From contig CM054181.1 in NCBI GenBank assembly GCA_028829895.1, positions 70,105,259-70,169,258 on the forward strand: a stretch of 64,000 nt of DNA, given 5' to 3'. Below are positions 48,690 through 61,144 of this stretch, one piece after another. Position numbers and translations under genes: made by a program. Origin of the DNA: Sinotaia quadrata (taxonomy: Eukaryota > Mollusca > Gastropoda > Architaenioglossa > Viviparidae). The notes under the pieces are model-generated. The model saw only the letters and a program-made list of their open reading frames with translations, was not told the DNA's origin and made no database searches. Positions within the stretch are counted from its first letter, which is position 1, and the number at the start of each line of letters is the position of its first letter.

Positions 48690-48890
48690 TTGACGTGACA
48701 AAACAAACTTTTTGTTTGATTACAGTTGCTGTCACTGGAGTATTACAAAACAAACTTTTTGTTTGATTACGGTTGCTGTCACTGGAGTATTACAAAACAA
48801 ACTTTTTGTTTGATTACCGTTGCTGTCACTGGAGTATTACAAAACAAACATTTTGTTTGATTACTGTTGTTGTCACTGGAGTACTCACTT
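48690..48890. repeat. 47-bp tandem repeat, 4 units
   Basis: Units contain ACAAAACAAACTTTTTGTTT, GATTACGGTTGCTGTCACTG. Each unit has a small palindrome (AAACAAACTTTTTGTTT). Confidence 0.93.
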
Positions 48891-48899
48891 GAATCAAAA

Positions 48900-49763
48900 C
48901 GAGCTGTTTGATTATTGCTGATGATGTGTTTTATGTTGGGGTATTGTATTTTTTTTTTTGGGGGGGGGGGAGTGTCGTTTTTAAATTAAAGCAAATTTTA
49001 AGTCTGTGAGTTTTGTCTCCTTTGCACTATTTATAGATCAATAATAGCGCCTCCAGGCAAAATCCCATTCATGTACTAAATGATAATAGAAAAGTCTGAT
49101 AATTAAAACTAGTGACATTTAATATGTAACAAAAGGGTAGATCTAGTTGTGAATGAGTGTAAGTGTGGGCGGGTCGATATCTGTCTATCAATCTATTAGG
49201 CGAGTGACCAATCGCTTCGCGTTGTGATTGTGTACGCGCCTTTAGCTGGGAGTGGAGTGAATGTAACACGACACCACCATCTATAGCTGCATTCACCAAC
49301 ACAGACGTGGTAATGTCCATTAAAATCTCTAAACAGTTTACAAAATTATGAACACTTTTTTTATCCATTACATTCAAAGCGCTGCACTAAGGTGTGAACA
49401 CTTTTATATCCAGTCCCGAGCTTGGGGAGGAGGGAGGAAACATCGGTCGGAAAATACTCTTATGTGTGCTTCCGGAGTACTCACTCACTTACATCATCCC
49501 CCTTCCCAAGTGAGGCCGGCGCTAGACCTTTTGGCCACATAGCTTTAAAGCAAACCATTGTCTACTATTTTCCCCGTCACATTAGAGGTCCTTGTTGACC
49601 GGAAATGAAAAATGTCGCCGGAAGTGTTTGCGAATGACTGAGTCAGCACTAACGTATTTGGATGATGGATGAGGAAACAACACTAAGAACGTGACAGCAA
49701 CCTACATTTCATCCTCACTCAGACAGATATGAAAAAAATATTGCACAGACAAACTAGTTAAAG

Positions 49764-49847
<84 letters not shown>

Positions 49848-51265
49848 AAAGTAAAAAGTACCGTATACACTATATAGTTAGTCACTTCCTTTGAGAGTAA
49901 GCTTTTTTCAACGACTTTCCTGGCGCGAGACGGAAAGTGAAACTAAATTGTGACAATAAGGCGGACACTTGTGAAGCAGGATAGACGAAATTAATATTTA
50001 CACTCGCCTCAGTCAAGAAAGAACCCAGCAAACAAGTTTGGATTGTTGCAGCTATTATTGTGACGTCAAATTAGCATAAATATTCAATTCGTTCTTTCCA
50101 ATTTCCATTTTTTTTACCTCAAAATACAATTTGCAATTTATCTTCACTGGTTATGATGATGAAGTGTTTTGTCCGCTGAGGAGGAGGAGTTCGACTGGTA
50201 GACAAAATAATGGCGTACGTCTGGAATACAGCAAGAAGCCTTCGCCAGAACTGAGCCAAACAAGAGCCAAAGTCTCCATCACTGGTGTACGAAAGTTCTC
50301 CAGTTAAAAAAAACAACAACACACATTTAAAATCTTATTTTGTTATGTGCGCTCTTAAAGCTATGTTCAGTTGCTACAGTTGCTACAGTTGCTACAGTGT
50401 ACATTCAGCAATGCCTCTTACTGACGTCATCTAACCTAACAGGTATTCTCACTGTCAATAGCTAACGTAATAAAATTATATAGCACAAGCAATATAAAGA
50501 TGGGGGGGGGGGTTGTTTTTTTTTAGCTAAGCCAGCATAGGCATACACAACACTTGTACATTGACGTTCCCAAAGCAAATCATCTACTTTACTAACCAGT
50601 AAACACAGTTATCATTTCCGCTAACACTGAGGATTACAATCATATAACTGAAAAGTTATAGTGATTACACAGAAAAAAATAGAATTCGTTCTCTAAGAGT
50701 AGGCAAATTCATGCAAGGAAAATACTAGCAAATCATCTCAAATAAAATTTAAACAAAAGTCAGCAGTAGTGGATACAACAAGAAACGCACTTCAACAATA
50801 GATCGTAGTAAAGGGTGAGAAAATAAAATGATTAATATTTTTTACATACAACTTTTACATACAACATACAACTAAAGAAATGTTCTCTCACGTTTAAATA
50901 GCTCTAAAACTACAACAAGAGAAATATGTCAAGTATCTCGTCTTACCTTTACCTGCAGTAAATATCTGTTCAGGTATGTACAATATGATGCATTTTTAAA
51001 ACTATGTATTTTTTAAAACTATCTTTCATGAATAACGAAGCCGGACTATTCACACATAGCTTTTAATACCATTTCAGATAGAATTACTAGAAACTTCTAC
51101 TCATTTCTGGGCTTTTATAGTCTAATTTACTGCATATTGTGGTCAGTAACTTGAAGTAAAAAAACAAGAACGTACGTATTCCCTGGCAACAATCAGTTGG
51201 CCATGTTTACTTTCTATCAGATTTTCTAAGAACGGCTCAAGGAGCCAAGACTTTTTGGTATCCCT
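48900..51265. other. Intergenic, no gene supported
   Basis: Contains a G run at about 48961, a (GT)n tract at about 49768-49845 and a short CTACAGTTG triplicate near 50373. GGAAAGTGAAACT at 49932-49944 fits an interferon-response-type consensus. No coding domain was found on either strand. Confidence 0.5.
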
Positions 51266-51271
51266 ATAGTC

Positions 51272-51575
51272 TTAATTAAGTGCGATAAAGTCATGCCTGG
51301 CGCTATGGCCTTGCATTCCTAGTGCGATAAAGTCATTCCTGGCGCTATGACCTTGCATTCCTAGTGCAATAAAGTCATTCCTGGCGCTATGGCCTTGCAT
51401 TCCTAGTGCGATAAAGTCATTCCTGGCGCTATGACCTTGCATTCCTAGTGCAATAAAGTCATGCCTGGCGCTATGACCTTGCATTCCTAGTGCAATAAAG
51501 TCATGCCTGGCGCTATGACCTTGCATTCCTAGTGCAATAAAGTCATGCCTGGCGCTATGGCCTTGCATTCCTAGT
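51272..51575. repeat. 42-bp tandem repeat, 7 units
   Basis: Units read GTGCAATAAAGTCATGCCTG, GCGCTATGACCTTGCATTCC, TA. The minus strand is open through all units (ALGMQGHSARHDFI per unit). Without flanking splice sites or a conserved partner I treat it as noncoding. Confidence 0.95.
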
Positions 51576-51719
51576 GCTGAGACGGGCAATGGGGAAAGGA
51601 AACTTCTGGATGCTACGACAGTATTAAATTCATACTTAGAAATTTAGGAAAATTTCTCATTAAAATATTTTTTGTTTATGTTTCATGTGTTGATTATATC
51701 ACAGATCGAAAGTGTTCAT

Positions 51720-52530
51720 ATTTTTTATGATTTCAAATTTTAATGGATATAAAGTTGATAATTTTAAAAAATAAACCCAGATTTTAATGGATATATATGT
51801 AGATATAAATAGATATATATAGTTGAAAATTTTGTAAAACAATTATAGATTTTAATGGATATTAATAGTTGGAGTAAACAACTCGAGTTGACGCAATCCA
51901 AACCAGTTACAACTGGATGAGTACTTTCCTGACTAATAGTCTCACACTTGTTCATCCAATGTGGTAGACCGGAAGTTTCTTTGTTGAAGAATTACTCTCT
52001 TCTATCACTTTGTATTTGAACGTAGCTTGAGTCCGGTCATAAAGGCGATCATTAGCTTATGGTAAGTTAAATGACTGATAAAGAAAGAATGGACTTAGAA
52101 TATTTCGTATATATTTGGTATTGATCTATGATTTAAATTAAAGAATGCTTATGTAATTGAACCATTATTTATGTTCACTAATTTGACTACGTTGTACATT
52201 ATAGTTGTGAATTTTGATCGATGTTTTATTTCTTATGGTGTGTGTGTGTCGGGCTAATAAAACTGTTGCAGGATTTTAGAATGTTTGTAAGAGAGAAAGA
52301 AGTTAAGAGATGAAATATGCCTGAAATTTAGTGCTGCCTGAATTTGACTTTTGCAGAACTTTTGCAAGCCTTTTATAGTTGTCACTTCACGCCTCACGTT
52401 TTACAAAATTATTAACTACATAACTGTAACCGTTTTACAAAATTTCAACTATATATCCATTAAAATTTGTAAGTGTTATACGAAATTTTCTTTATACATC
52501 TCTAAGTTTCTACAAAATTATCAACTATGT
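51720..52530. mobile_element. Foldback-like structure around a family A fragment (A6)
   Basis: The left side carries ATATATAGTTGAAAATTTTG (about 51815) and the right side carries the inverse, CAAAATTTCAACTATATATC (about 52437). Both sides hold further partial copies, so the arms are short inverted arrays. Between them, about 51868-52360 is a fragment of family A (AGTTGGAGTAAACAACTCGA ... GAATTTGACTTTTGCAGAAC). Confidence 0.6.
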
Positions 52531-52556
52531 ACATGTAAAGTGTTCATCTATTTGGA

Positions 52557-52581
52557 AGGAAAGAAAGAAAGAAAGGAATGA

Positions 52582-52672
<91 letters not shown>
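52557..52672. repeat. (GAAA)n microsatellite
   Basis: About 28 GAAA units with few interruptions. Confidence 0.97.
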
Positions 52673-52673
<1 letters not shown>

Positions 52674-52689
52674 GGAAAGAGTTTGAGCG

Positions 52690-52763
52690 TTGTGTGCGTT
52701 TTATGTGTGAGATTGTGTATGTGTGTGCGTGTGTATATATGTGTGCGTGTGTGTGTGTGTGTG

Positions 52764-52858
<95 letters not shown>
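52690..52858. repeat. (GT)n microsatellite
   Basis: Interrupted on the left (GTGCGTGT, GTATATAT), pure on the right. It directly follows the GAAA tract. Confidence 0.97.
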
Positions 52859-52859
<1 letters not shown>

Positions 52860-52919
52860 GGATTACAGACAATAATTTAAGTAAATTACTGATGTTCAGT
52901 GCTCATGCACTCGACTAAA

Positions 52920-54300
52920 GTTATTGTTTGTAGAGGCGGGGCGGGGCGGGGGGGGGGAGCTTATTGACACTATTACACACAGTAAACATGAGATACATCC
53001 GTCCTTCATGTAAAATGATAATAACAATAATAAGTGACTGCAGAAATTTTAATTGCGCATCCATTGGAGCATTTTATGACGTCTGTGATATTAAATGCAC
53101 CAATCACCACGGTGATTCTATATTTCTATGAAAACTTAGCAACATAGGCTTACCCTTTAAAGTTCAAAGTTCAATTGTAATACAGTTTCTGCCAGCTCGA
53201 CGACACGCGCAATAAATACTTCTGTAAACAAAATTCTCTTTCAGTAGCCTTTCTGTAGAGAGCGCACCGGATCTGAACGTTAGATCGACACGGATCTTAT
53301 ACTAGTCTTGAAGTTGGTATGTTAGTTAGACCAAGAGGTTAAACATAGAGCAGTCCTGAAGACGCGTTATACGCACTACGTGTAATTAGCGAGACGTCAG
53401 GACGGATAAGTACGAGAACCAATCAAAAAGAAGCAAATAAACTAGACCCTAAGCTAAACCAGGTAAACAAACACCAAGGGAGTCGTCCGATTCGCTGCAG
53501 TGATTATATCATGTTACAGGCTTTTCGATATTTTAATTTTATTTTAAGGGTAGATTGGTCTTCTTGTTACGAAGTTGATAAAATGAAAAAGTGGCAAACA
53601 TATTTAGCATCAGCATCAGCATCGCGTCTCATCTTCTTCACTCTTGGTGTGAGGCAGAATGCTCTTAGTGCTGCCAGTCATACGAACACAAAGTGCCAAA
53701 AGGTTCCCGCTTAGAAAATGTCTACCATACGGACTCCCTTTGCACTCATTGACCATGGTCTGATGCAACCTGAGGCCGAGAGAGGGGGGATTAGAAAACA
53801 GTTAACCGTAGCCGTGATTGTCTCCCTTGACACTGAAAAGTTTAAAACTGGAATGATCACTGTCGAGATAAAGGAAACCTGAGTCAACCAGCAGAACTCT
53901 TTCTTAAATACGGATCTCTTATTTTTTCCGAACTTCCAAACGAAGGGTGCAGTCATTGTAATGTATATTTGCAGCACAAACAGAGACATAGCGCAAGAAT
54001 AACACTGTTGATTACGCTTGGAGTGAAGACTCCTGCCTTTGGATAGGTAGACGGATCTTGTCTTGCAGAGGTCTAGGCCATGACCTTAATTTACCGACTG
54101 ACTGACAACAGACGACTGAACGCGGGTGTCTGGATATCTGTTGATGAAAGTTTTGGATTGTCCTGTTTTAGGCTCGAACTCATTATGATTAACGCATGAC
54201 AATTCCGAAGACCCCCCGCTGTATTAGCTAACAACAAATAGCAAACTGCTAGTTGCTAAATTTCCCCATTCTTCAATTACCTTGTTACCTATTTGCTCAA
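52920..54300. other. Intergenic, no gene supported
   Basis: A G-rich tract at about 52936-52958, then ordinary sequence. Short open frames lack domains and splice support. Confidence 0.5.
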
Positions 54301-54309
54301 AGGTTCAAT

Positions 54310-54500
54310 TGCACAATGTCTTTGTTATCCGTGCAAATGTTCATTGGCATAATGTCTTTGTTATCCATGCAAATGTTCATTGGCATAATGTCTTTGTTAT
54401 CCATGCAAATGTTCATTGGCACAATGTCTTTGTTATCCATGCAAATGTTCATTGGCATAATGTCTTTGTTATCCATGCAAATGTTATTTTCGCACAATTC
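54310..54500. repeat. 36-bp tandem repeat, 5 units
   Basis: Units read ATGTCTTTGTTATCCATGCA, AATGTTCATTGGCATA. Both strands are open because the period is a multiple of three (NICMDNKDIMPM on the minus strand). Confidence 0.94.
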
Positions 54501-55158
54501 TTTATTACCTTTGCAAACGTTCAATGACACAATGTCTTTCTTATCTGTGCAAAAATGTATGCCACCTGTGACTTCTTTTTTCTTTATCAGGATCGACATC
54601 TGAACTATTTATGACGTAGGCAATTATACAACGGATTTTTTTGTCAGTGTCTGCATCCACGAACGTCCAAAACAGAGGAAACAATTAAAGAATTGTAGAT
54701 ACTATTCGAAGAAAAGAGCGGACAATTCTGTGATGGAAGCAGAAACTGTTCACAACAGACAACATTCAAAATAAGCCAATGGCTGAAAAGACACCAGCCA
54801 GAGAGCATCAGTGCCATGCTATTCGCAGAATCTGTTGCCATCACACGCACACAGTCAAGTCATATTCAATTGGCAGATAAGCGTGTCAGATATTTCAGTA
54901 AGGTAAAATAGATAATATTTTACCAGCACCCTTCTAATTTTCAGAAAGACTTTGTCGTCCACACACTCACCTTCGATGTCGGACTTGGAGGGACACTCAT
55001 GGGGTGGGTGGGGGGAATCTCTAATCTGCCATGTACACATTAAGGAAACTTTTCGACCGTGAAATCTAAGTGTTCTACCCTTGTGTGAGCAGACAATCAA
55101 AAGATTTCAGTCCCTGTGTGTTACGGTGAATTTCATCCTGTAAGGTAACCACAAACCT

Positions 55159-55325
55159 TTAGTCTACATGAGTCAGAACACCTTTGATAATGTGCATCCC
55201 ACCCGTTGGGTCCTTTAGGTGTAAGCATACAATTTTATTGTAGAACGCATGCCCTGATGGGAAAACAGGAGCTGTTGCATTATTTAGACTCCCGATGACG
55301 TCCTGTAACTTAACATAGACCAGAG
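55159..55325 (-). other. Exon-like open segment of unknown identity
   Basis: Minus-strand reading gives NTASSSLVYVKLQDVIGSLN, then an unbroken mixed-composition stretch ending MHIIKGVLTHVD. An acceptor-like TTTCGTCAG precedes it. Composition is protein-like, but no family is recognised and no partner exon is convincing. It could be a relic exon. Confidence 0.2.
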
Positions 55326-55454
55326 ATGATGAGGCAGTGTTCTGACGAAATAGGTGGGTTGTACGCATGTTTGTTTGTTTTGTTTGTTTGTGAAGGAGAA
55401 ATATGTCCGGCATTCTCGTCTTTGCGTGTATCCGTCTGTGTTTACAATAGAATG

Positions 55455-55468
55455 TGTGTGTGTGTGCG

Positions 55469-55533
<65 letters not shown>
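55455..55533. repeat. (GT)n microsatellite
   Basis: GT tract with two GTGCGTGT interruptions at its left. Confidence 0.97.
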
Positions 55534-55540
<7 letters not shown>

Positions 55541-55731
55541 TCTTTATTCATTATGTTTACAAGTTAGCAATTAAAAGTTTACTATCATTAGTGAGCGAAG
55601 CCACGGTGCTATGAGACTGTTAGGTGCTAGGCGTTGAGCCTGTGCAGTTCAAATCCAGCACAGGACAATCCACAACTTTCGGCAGGAGTGTACGCTGACA
55701 CTTGTATTCTCTCGACTATTTTAAATCAGTA

Positions 55732-58490
55732 GGGGAACCTGGGGTAAAACGAGATACTTAAGGAAAAAAGACCTGCTGTATCAAAGATAACATTTACATG
55801 TAAATGAAATTCTGTGTACTAAACAATCAAGGGATGGACAACAATGACACAACAAAAGAAAGATGAAATTTATTTGTTGCAAAAGAAACACTAACGATTT
55901 ATTGAGGTAATCATATTGTCCCATTTTGCCCCATGCCTGGGGTAAAACGAGACATAAGCTGGAATAAAACGAGACATACACTGGAGGTAGCATAAAACAA
56001 AAGTTAGTCATCGCAGAGTTCACAGATGAAAACTGGGGCCTTGTTTCTTTCGTCAAGACCTGCACAGCTGTAGTGTGCCCACCTGTTGCAGTCACCTTGA
56101 CAGGCTACCCAGCTTTCTGCACTCTCGGAGTACAGTTCATCACAGTACAGGCACTGTGCATCCTGTTCCTGGCACTGGCTCTGGGATGAAGAAACGGGCT
56201 TTCCAGATGAGCTGACACCTTTACCCTTACCCTTGGTTAGAGTTTTTGTTGATATTATCTTCTCCTTTTTCTCCAAAAGAGACTTTTTATATGGAGAAGA
56301 TGTGAGAATAGCAGTCTTTCCTCTTTGCCGTGACACGCGTTTAGTAATGTTTGCTTTAGGAAAGGGTATGATGGCTTGTGGGGAAATGCCAAATGCTGTT
56401 TCGTCTTGTTTTTGTGGTGAAGTGGTTGGGGTGGAAACTGAGGTGGTAGCATTGATGAAAGTTGAGGCAGTGGGACGGCGTGAATCTGTGGAGGTTGAAG
56501 AAATGAGAGGCCTGGATGTAGAGGCGGCAGGAGGCTTGGATGTGGAGGCTGAGGCAGTAGGAAACCTGGAGGTAGAGGTAGGGGAAGGCCTGGAGGTTGA
56601 GGAAGTAGGAGGCCTTGACGCTGAAGCAATGAGATGGCTGGAAACTGAGGTGGTGGGATAGCTGGAGGTTGAGGCAGCAGGAGACCTGGAAGTAGAGGCA
56701 GCAGTAGTGCTGGATTTTGAGGCGGTGGGAGGCCTATATGCTGAGGTGGTGGAATAGCTAGAGGCTGAGGCAGCAGGCCTGGAGGTACAGGCAGCAGAAG
56801 TGCTGGAGGTTGAAGCAGTGGGAGGCCTAGATGCTGAGGTGGTGGAATAGCTGGAGGTTGAGGCAGTAGGATGGCTGGAAGCTGATGTGGTGGTCTGGAG
56901 GTTGAGGTCATCAGCAGCAACAGGAATATCAGTTGCCTCAGCTGCAATGAAGTCCGCTTCGGAAAAAACGCTTCTGTCCAAGGGCCATATTCCTGAAGCT
57001 TTGAAGCCATTGATTGCATTTAACATCGTTGCTGCCTGTAGGTATGCTCTCCCGAAGAGGTTTGAGATCTGAAACTGGGTCACCACACGCCCTGGGTGAT
57101 TGCGTAACCAAATCCGAACCTGGTGGTCATAAAATGTGCTGAGTGGCTTCATGAAAGCTAAATCCAACGGCTGCAGTCGATGCGTGCAGTGTGGTGGAAG
57201 GCACAAAAGAATGACTCCATGTTCTCTTGCAATGTCAATCAGTTCCACGCTTTTCGTGTGTGCTGCATGGCCATCTAGAATCAGAAGCACAGGCTTCTCC
57301 TTTGATGCTCTGGTGAACTGTATGAACTGTCTTATATATTTGATGAAGAGTTCTGTTTGAATTCATCCACTTGGGTGGCACTCAGCCCATGCTCCAGGTG
57401 GTGCACCATCCATCAATTCAGGTTTCATGCGTACTCGAGGGAATATAAGCATTGGTGGCATGTATTGTCCTGCAGCAGAGCAGCATATTACCGAAGTTAC
57501 AAGCTGCCCCCTCTCTGCAGAAGTGACCGAACCTATCTGCCTCTTCCCTTTGGTTGCCACAACTTTTGAGAGAGACTTTGGAACTGTGGAAACACCTATT
57601 TCATCACAATTCCAGATCCTGTCTCCACTCAGCTTGTATTTATCCACCACATCCTCAAGTAGGTCAAAGAAAGATGTGACTGCAACTCTATTGAAGCCCA
57701 TGGCTCGAGCTGCTGAAGTTGCTTCAGGTTTTCGAAGTGACAGCTTGTCTGAATGCCGGGCCATAAACCCCCTGTACCAGTCGTAGCCAGCGACTCCTTT
57801 TTCATCATTGAACTTGTTGGCCTTTCCGTTTCTTTCTGCAAGCTCATAGGCAAGTTTACGAAGTTCGTATGAAGAAAGACCAAAGAGCATTTTCTCCATC
57901 TGCTGGACATAGCTGACAAGCTCCTCTTCTTCCTCTTTTGTAAAGACAGTTGCAATTGATCCAAGGGCTGAAAAAAAGAGAATATTTTATAAGAAATAAT
58001 TCTGATAATATTTTTTTCATTTAAAAAACATGCAATCATACACATTTAATGACCTTGTGACCATTAGGGGTAAAACGAGACAGCGTCTCATTTTGCCCCA
58101 TTGTTTTGTCCCGTTTTACCCCACTTATGCTTTTTCACAAAGCCTCCAAACCACACACTGCCATGCTTAAGTAGGTCAAACTGATAAATATATTACCGTT
58201 GCCCATATAAATATCTCTCAGAATGTTAATTCTTGTCTGACAAATCTGTACCTTTTTTCCTAATGAACACGATTGCAGCATAACCATAAAAATAGATCAA
58301 AAAAGATAAAATTGAAATATTTACCTCTCGCCGATGCACGCAGCTCAAACAAACAAATCGGACATTGCCGGCAAGGCAGTACCACGTGATCTCTTTATTA
58401 GACTCCTTGCTGAAGAGCTTTCTCTCTCTGTGTTTCAATAATTCGTGTTTCTCGTTTTACCCCACTATCTCATTTTACCCCAGGTTCCCC
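55732..58490 (-). mobile_element. pogo/Tigger-like DNA transposon, 2759 bp
   Basis: Terminal inverted repeats of about 25 bases with one mismatch start GGGGAACCTGGGGTAAAA at both ends, flanked by TA on each side (55730-55731 and 58491-58492), as expected for the Tc1/mariner-pogo group. GGGGTAAAACGAGA-type motifs recur just inside both ends and near 55937 and 58068. The element carries a minus-strand transposase with an upstream intron. Confidence 0.95.
56004..57967 (-). pseudogene. pogo/Tigger-type DDE transposase with C-terminal PHD finger, one in-frame stop
   Basis: The enzyme would cut and paste the surrounding element. The exon opens after acceptor TTTTTCAG at 57968 and stays in one frame to the stop at 56004, except for TGA at 57363-57365. 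DDE landmarks are IWNCDEIGVSTVPK (first Asp), LLILDGHAAHTKSVELIDIA (second Asp) and HRLQPLDLAFMKPL (third Asp). A Ser/Thr/Pro-rich linker with degenerate STSRPPTAS repeats follows, then a PHD-type zinc finger (CLYCDELY ... CNRWAHYSC ... CELC). The TGA lies between the first and second catalytic Asp, where related proteins usually continue. No N-terminal helix-turn-helix exon was recognised; a donor-like GAGAG|GTAAAT lies at 58325. It is recently inactivated, or the stop could be polymorphic or a sequencing error. Confidence 0.88.
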
Positions 58491-58854
58491 TATATCGAAC
58501 AGTTGTGGTCAGTCAGTAACCAGTCAGCAACTATGATATCATATGTCGTGGAGACATCATACTTGCTTTTTGACCCAGTCAGTCGTGACCCCTGCAAGTC
58601 ATGAAAACCACCTACAGAGCTGAAGCTGCTTAAAACCTTCATTCCTGGCGGGTCTCTAGACGAGCTGCGAGACGGGCAGGATTTAACCCTAAACAGGTAG
58701 GACTGGCCAATGCTCGATGTGGATCGCTTGTGATAGACTACATTGGGCGTGACTTCATTTGCTTATGTCCTGCGTTTCTAAGCCGGCGTCATCACGTGAC
58801 TCATTTCTAGATCGAGTATAGATAATTCCATGCATCCTCAGGCATAGGGTGCAT

Positions 58855-58856
<2 letters not shown>

Positions 58857-58906
<50 letters not shown>
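58857..58906. repeat. (CA)n microsatellite
   Basis: About 25 CA units. Confidence 0.97.
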
Positions 58907-58911
<5 letters not shown>

Positions 58912-58944
58912 GCATCGCAATACCGCTGTATTTTATACAAAAAT

Positions 58945-59260
58945 ACTCGATCCATTCCAGGAAACTGTATTTACTACAAGGATTCGTCCCATTCTAGATT
59001 TTTTCTATAAGTACTTGTCCCATTCCAGGAGACTGTACTTAACTACAATGATTCGTCCCATTCCAGGAGACCGTACTTACTACCAAGGACATTCCATTCC
59101 AAGAGACTGTATATACTACAAGGACTTGTCCCACTCCAGGAGACTGTATATACTACAAGTACTTGTCCCATTCCAGGAGACTGTATTTACTACAAGTACT
59201 TGTCCCATTCCAAGAGACTGTATTTACTACAAGTACTTGTCCCATTTCAGGAGACTGTAC
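58945..59260. repeat. About 37-bp tandem repeat, 8 units
   Basis: Units read ACTACAAGTACTTGTCCCAT, TCCAGGAGACTGTATTT. The outer units are diverged. AAGTACTT makes a small palindrome in the central units. Confidence 0.92.
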
Positions 59261-59269
59261 TTCATTATC

Positions 59270-60180
59270 TCATGGTGCGACCATCTATCGCGGAACCGCA
59301 TCACGGAAAGAAATTTTGCTTCTTGTTTAATCGCCAAGGCGATAGTAGGGTATAAAGGAGAACTTTGAATTAACGACATTTTTTTTAAGTATTTTGAATT
59401 TACCATATTCTGTACTAGAATTCTCTGAAAAAAGTATTTTCCTACATTATAGATATTAATTATTTTATTTTAGTTTTAATATTATTGGGGGGGGGGGAGG
59501 AAGCAAGATGTGCTTCGTGTTATTCAACTCTTTTAATTTATCTGAATAGTGAGTTATTGTGTGACTGTGCTAATATCAAAGTTGGACTCTGAGGTGAATG
59601 TATTAGATAGGATGTGTTTTGTTTCTTTCGAAATTCTCATTCCTAGTGCGAGAACGAATAGGTTTAGTTTAAAATGTTAATAAATAAATTTGTTTCTTTC
59701 ACTTTCTGACCTTATTCTGTTGCTGTTGTCATTTGTTTGTGTGGTTCTCTTTGTATTATATTAGGCGAGTGTGTATGATTATGTTTATGTATGTGTTGTG
59801 TAAGGCGATTGTTTGTGTATGGATGTGTGTATTTGTTTGTGTGGTCGTGTTATGCGAGTGCTTGTGTATGAATGTGTGTATGTGTTTGTGTGTGTTGTGT
59901 TAGGCGACTATTTGTGTATGAGTGTTTGTATGTCTGTAGATAAGTGTATTTAGTGTTAAGTGCAGTAAGTTCAAACATACTCTGCACGCATACACCCCTC
60001 TCTTGGTGTTAAGAGGTCACCTGCACACACAGACCATACCTTACAGGTGGACCGTCCGCCCATTCATCTATCCATCCATCCAATCTTATCATCTCATCAT
60101 TTTACCTATCTATCTATGAGTCTATCTATATATCTACCTAAGAGCCTGTCTCTGACTCTTTCTCTCTCGTCTTACATCCA

Positions 60181-60268
<88 letters not shown>

Positions 60269-61097
60269 TACTGAATGGAATATATATATATATATATACA
60301 TTACTGAATGGAATTATGTTAAATCATTTCCTATAGTCGTCACCCACTCAGTTCTATTCATACATCACTATCTTTTAATATTCATTATTCATGAATCATT
60401 GCTTTTTTATATAGTAAGTGTACTATACTGATTAAGGATATTCAGTGGAAACATCAACTTCTGTTTTATTTACCTATGAAGCGCTTGAAATTTTCACATC
60501 ACAATTATTTCTTTCTTAATGTTTAAATGTCTTGGGTTTTTAAAAATAGTATTAGAAGGCTCTTACTACCCCACCACATAAATTTATTAAACATTTTCTG
60601 TTCCTATCAAGCAACTAGTCGGAGTAACGTCATTATGTCATTCCATACCAGTGTACAAAGTACTCATTAATGCACTTCAGTCAGTGATAACTGTCTTTCT
60701 AAGAATTAATTAATTGAACTTGATGAAATCTAATGAAAATCGAATTAACAAGTACTAAACGTGTTACTTTGGTGTTTTCAGTGCATTCAGCTATTTTAGT
60801 TTTCTCTTTTCTTGCTTTACCCCCCTTCTCTCTCTCTCCTACTCCACCTTTATTGTTGTCTTTATGAGTTGCATAAATAGGTTTTCATTGAATACTAAAC
60901 GGACAAGGTAGGCATCCCTTGCTGGAGTATCCTAGCAATTGCTCCAGGTCGACTCCGTACATTTCACATTCTTGTTGGTTTTTTTTCTGTTATCTTCATT
61001 TCATATGATGGCTGTATTACATTTACAATACTTCGCATTTTCTTTGAATGCAAAGTATAAGGCAATACTGTAACAGTTTGCCAGTAACTTACCGGTA

Positions 61098-61144
<47 letters not shown>

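Noticed and set aside
55590..55670. tRNA-like sequence with GTTCAAATCC and a 7-base stem
   Set aside because: The T-arm-like hairpin is present, but no acceptor stem, D-arm or anticodon arm can be drawn; at most a tRNA-derived SINE relic.
56233..56661. Plus-strand 142-codon frame opposite the pogo transposase
   Set aside because: It is the antisense of the Ser/Thr-rich linker of the transposase.
58226..58438. Possible N-terminal helix-turn-helix exon of the pogo transposase
   Set aside because: A good donor exists at 58325, but no frame gives a helix-turn-helix motif, and the only open frame lacks an ATG and joins out of phase with the transposase exon.
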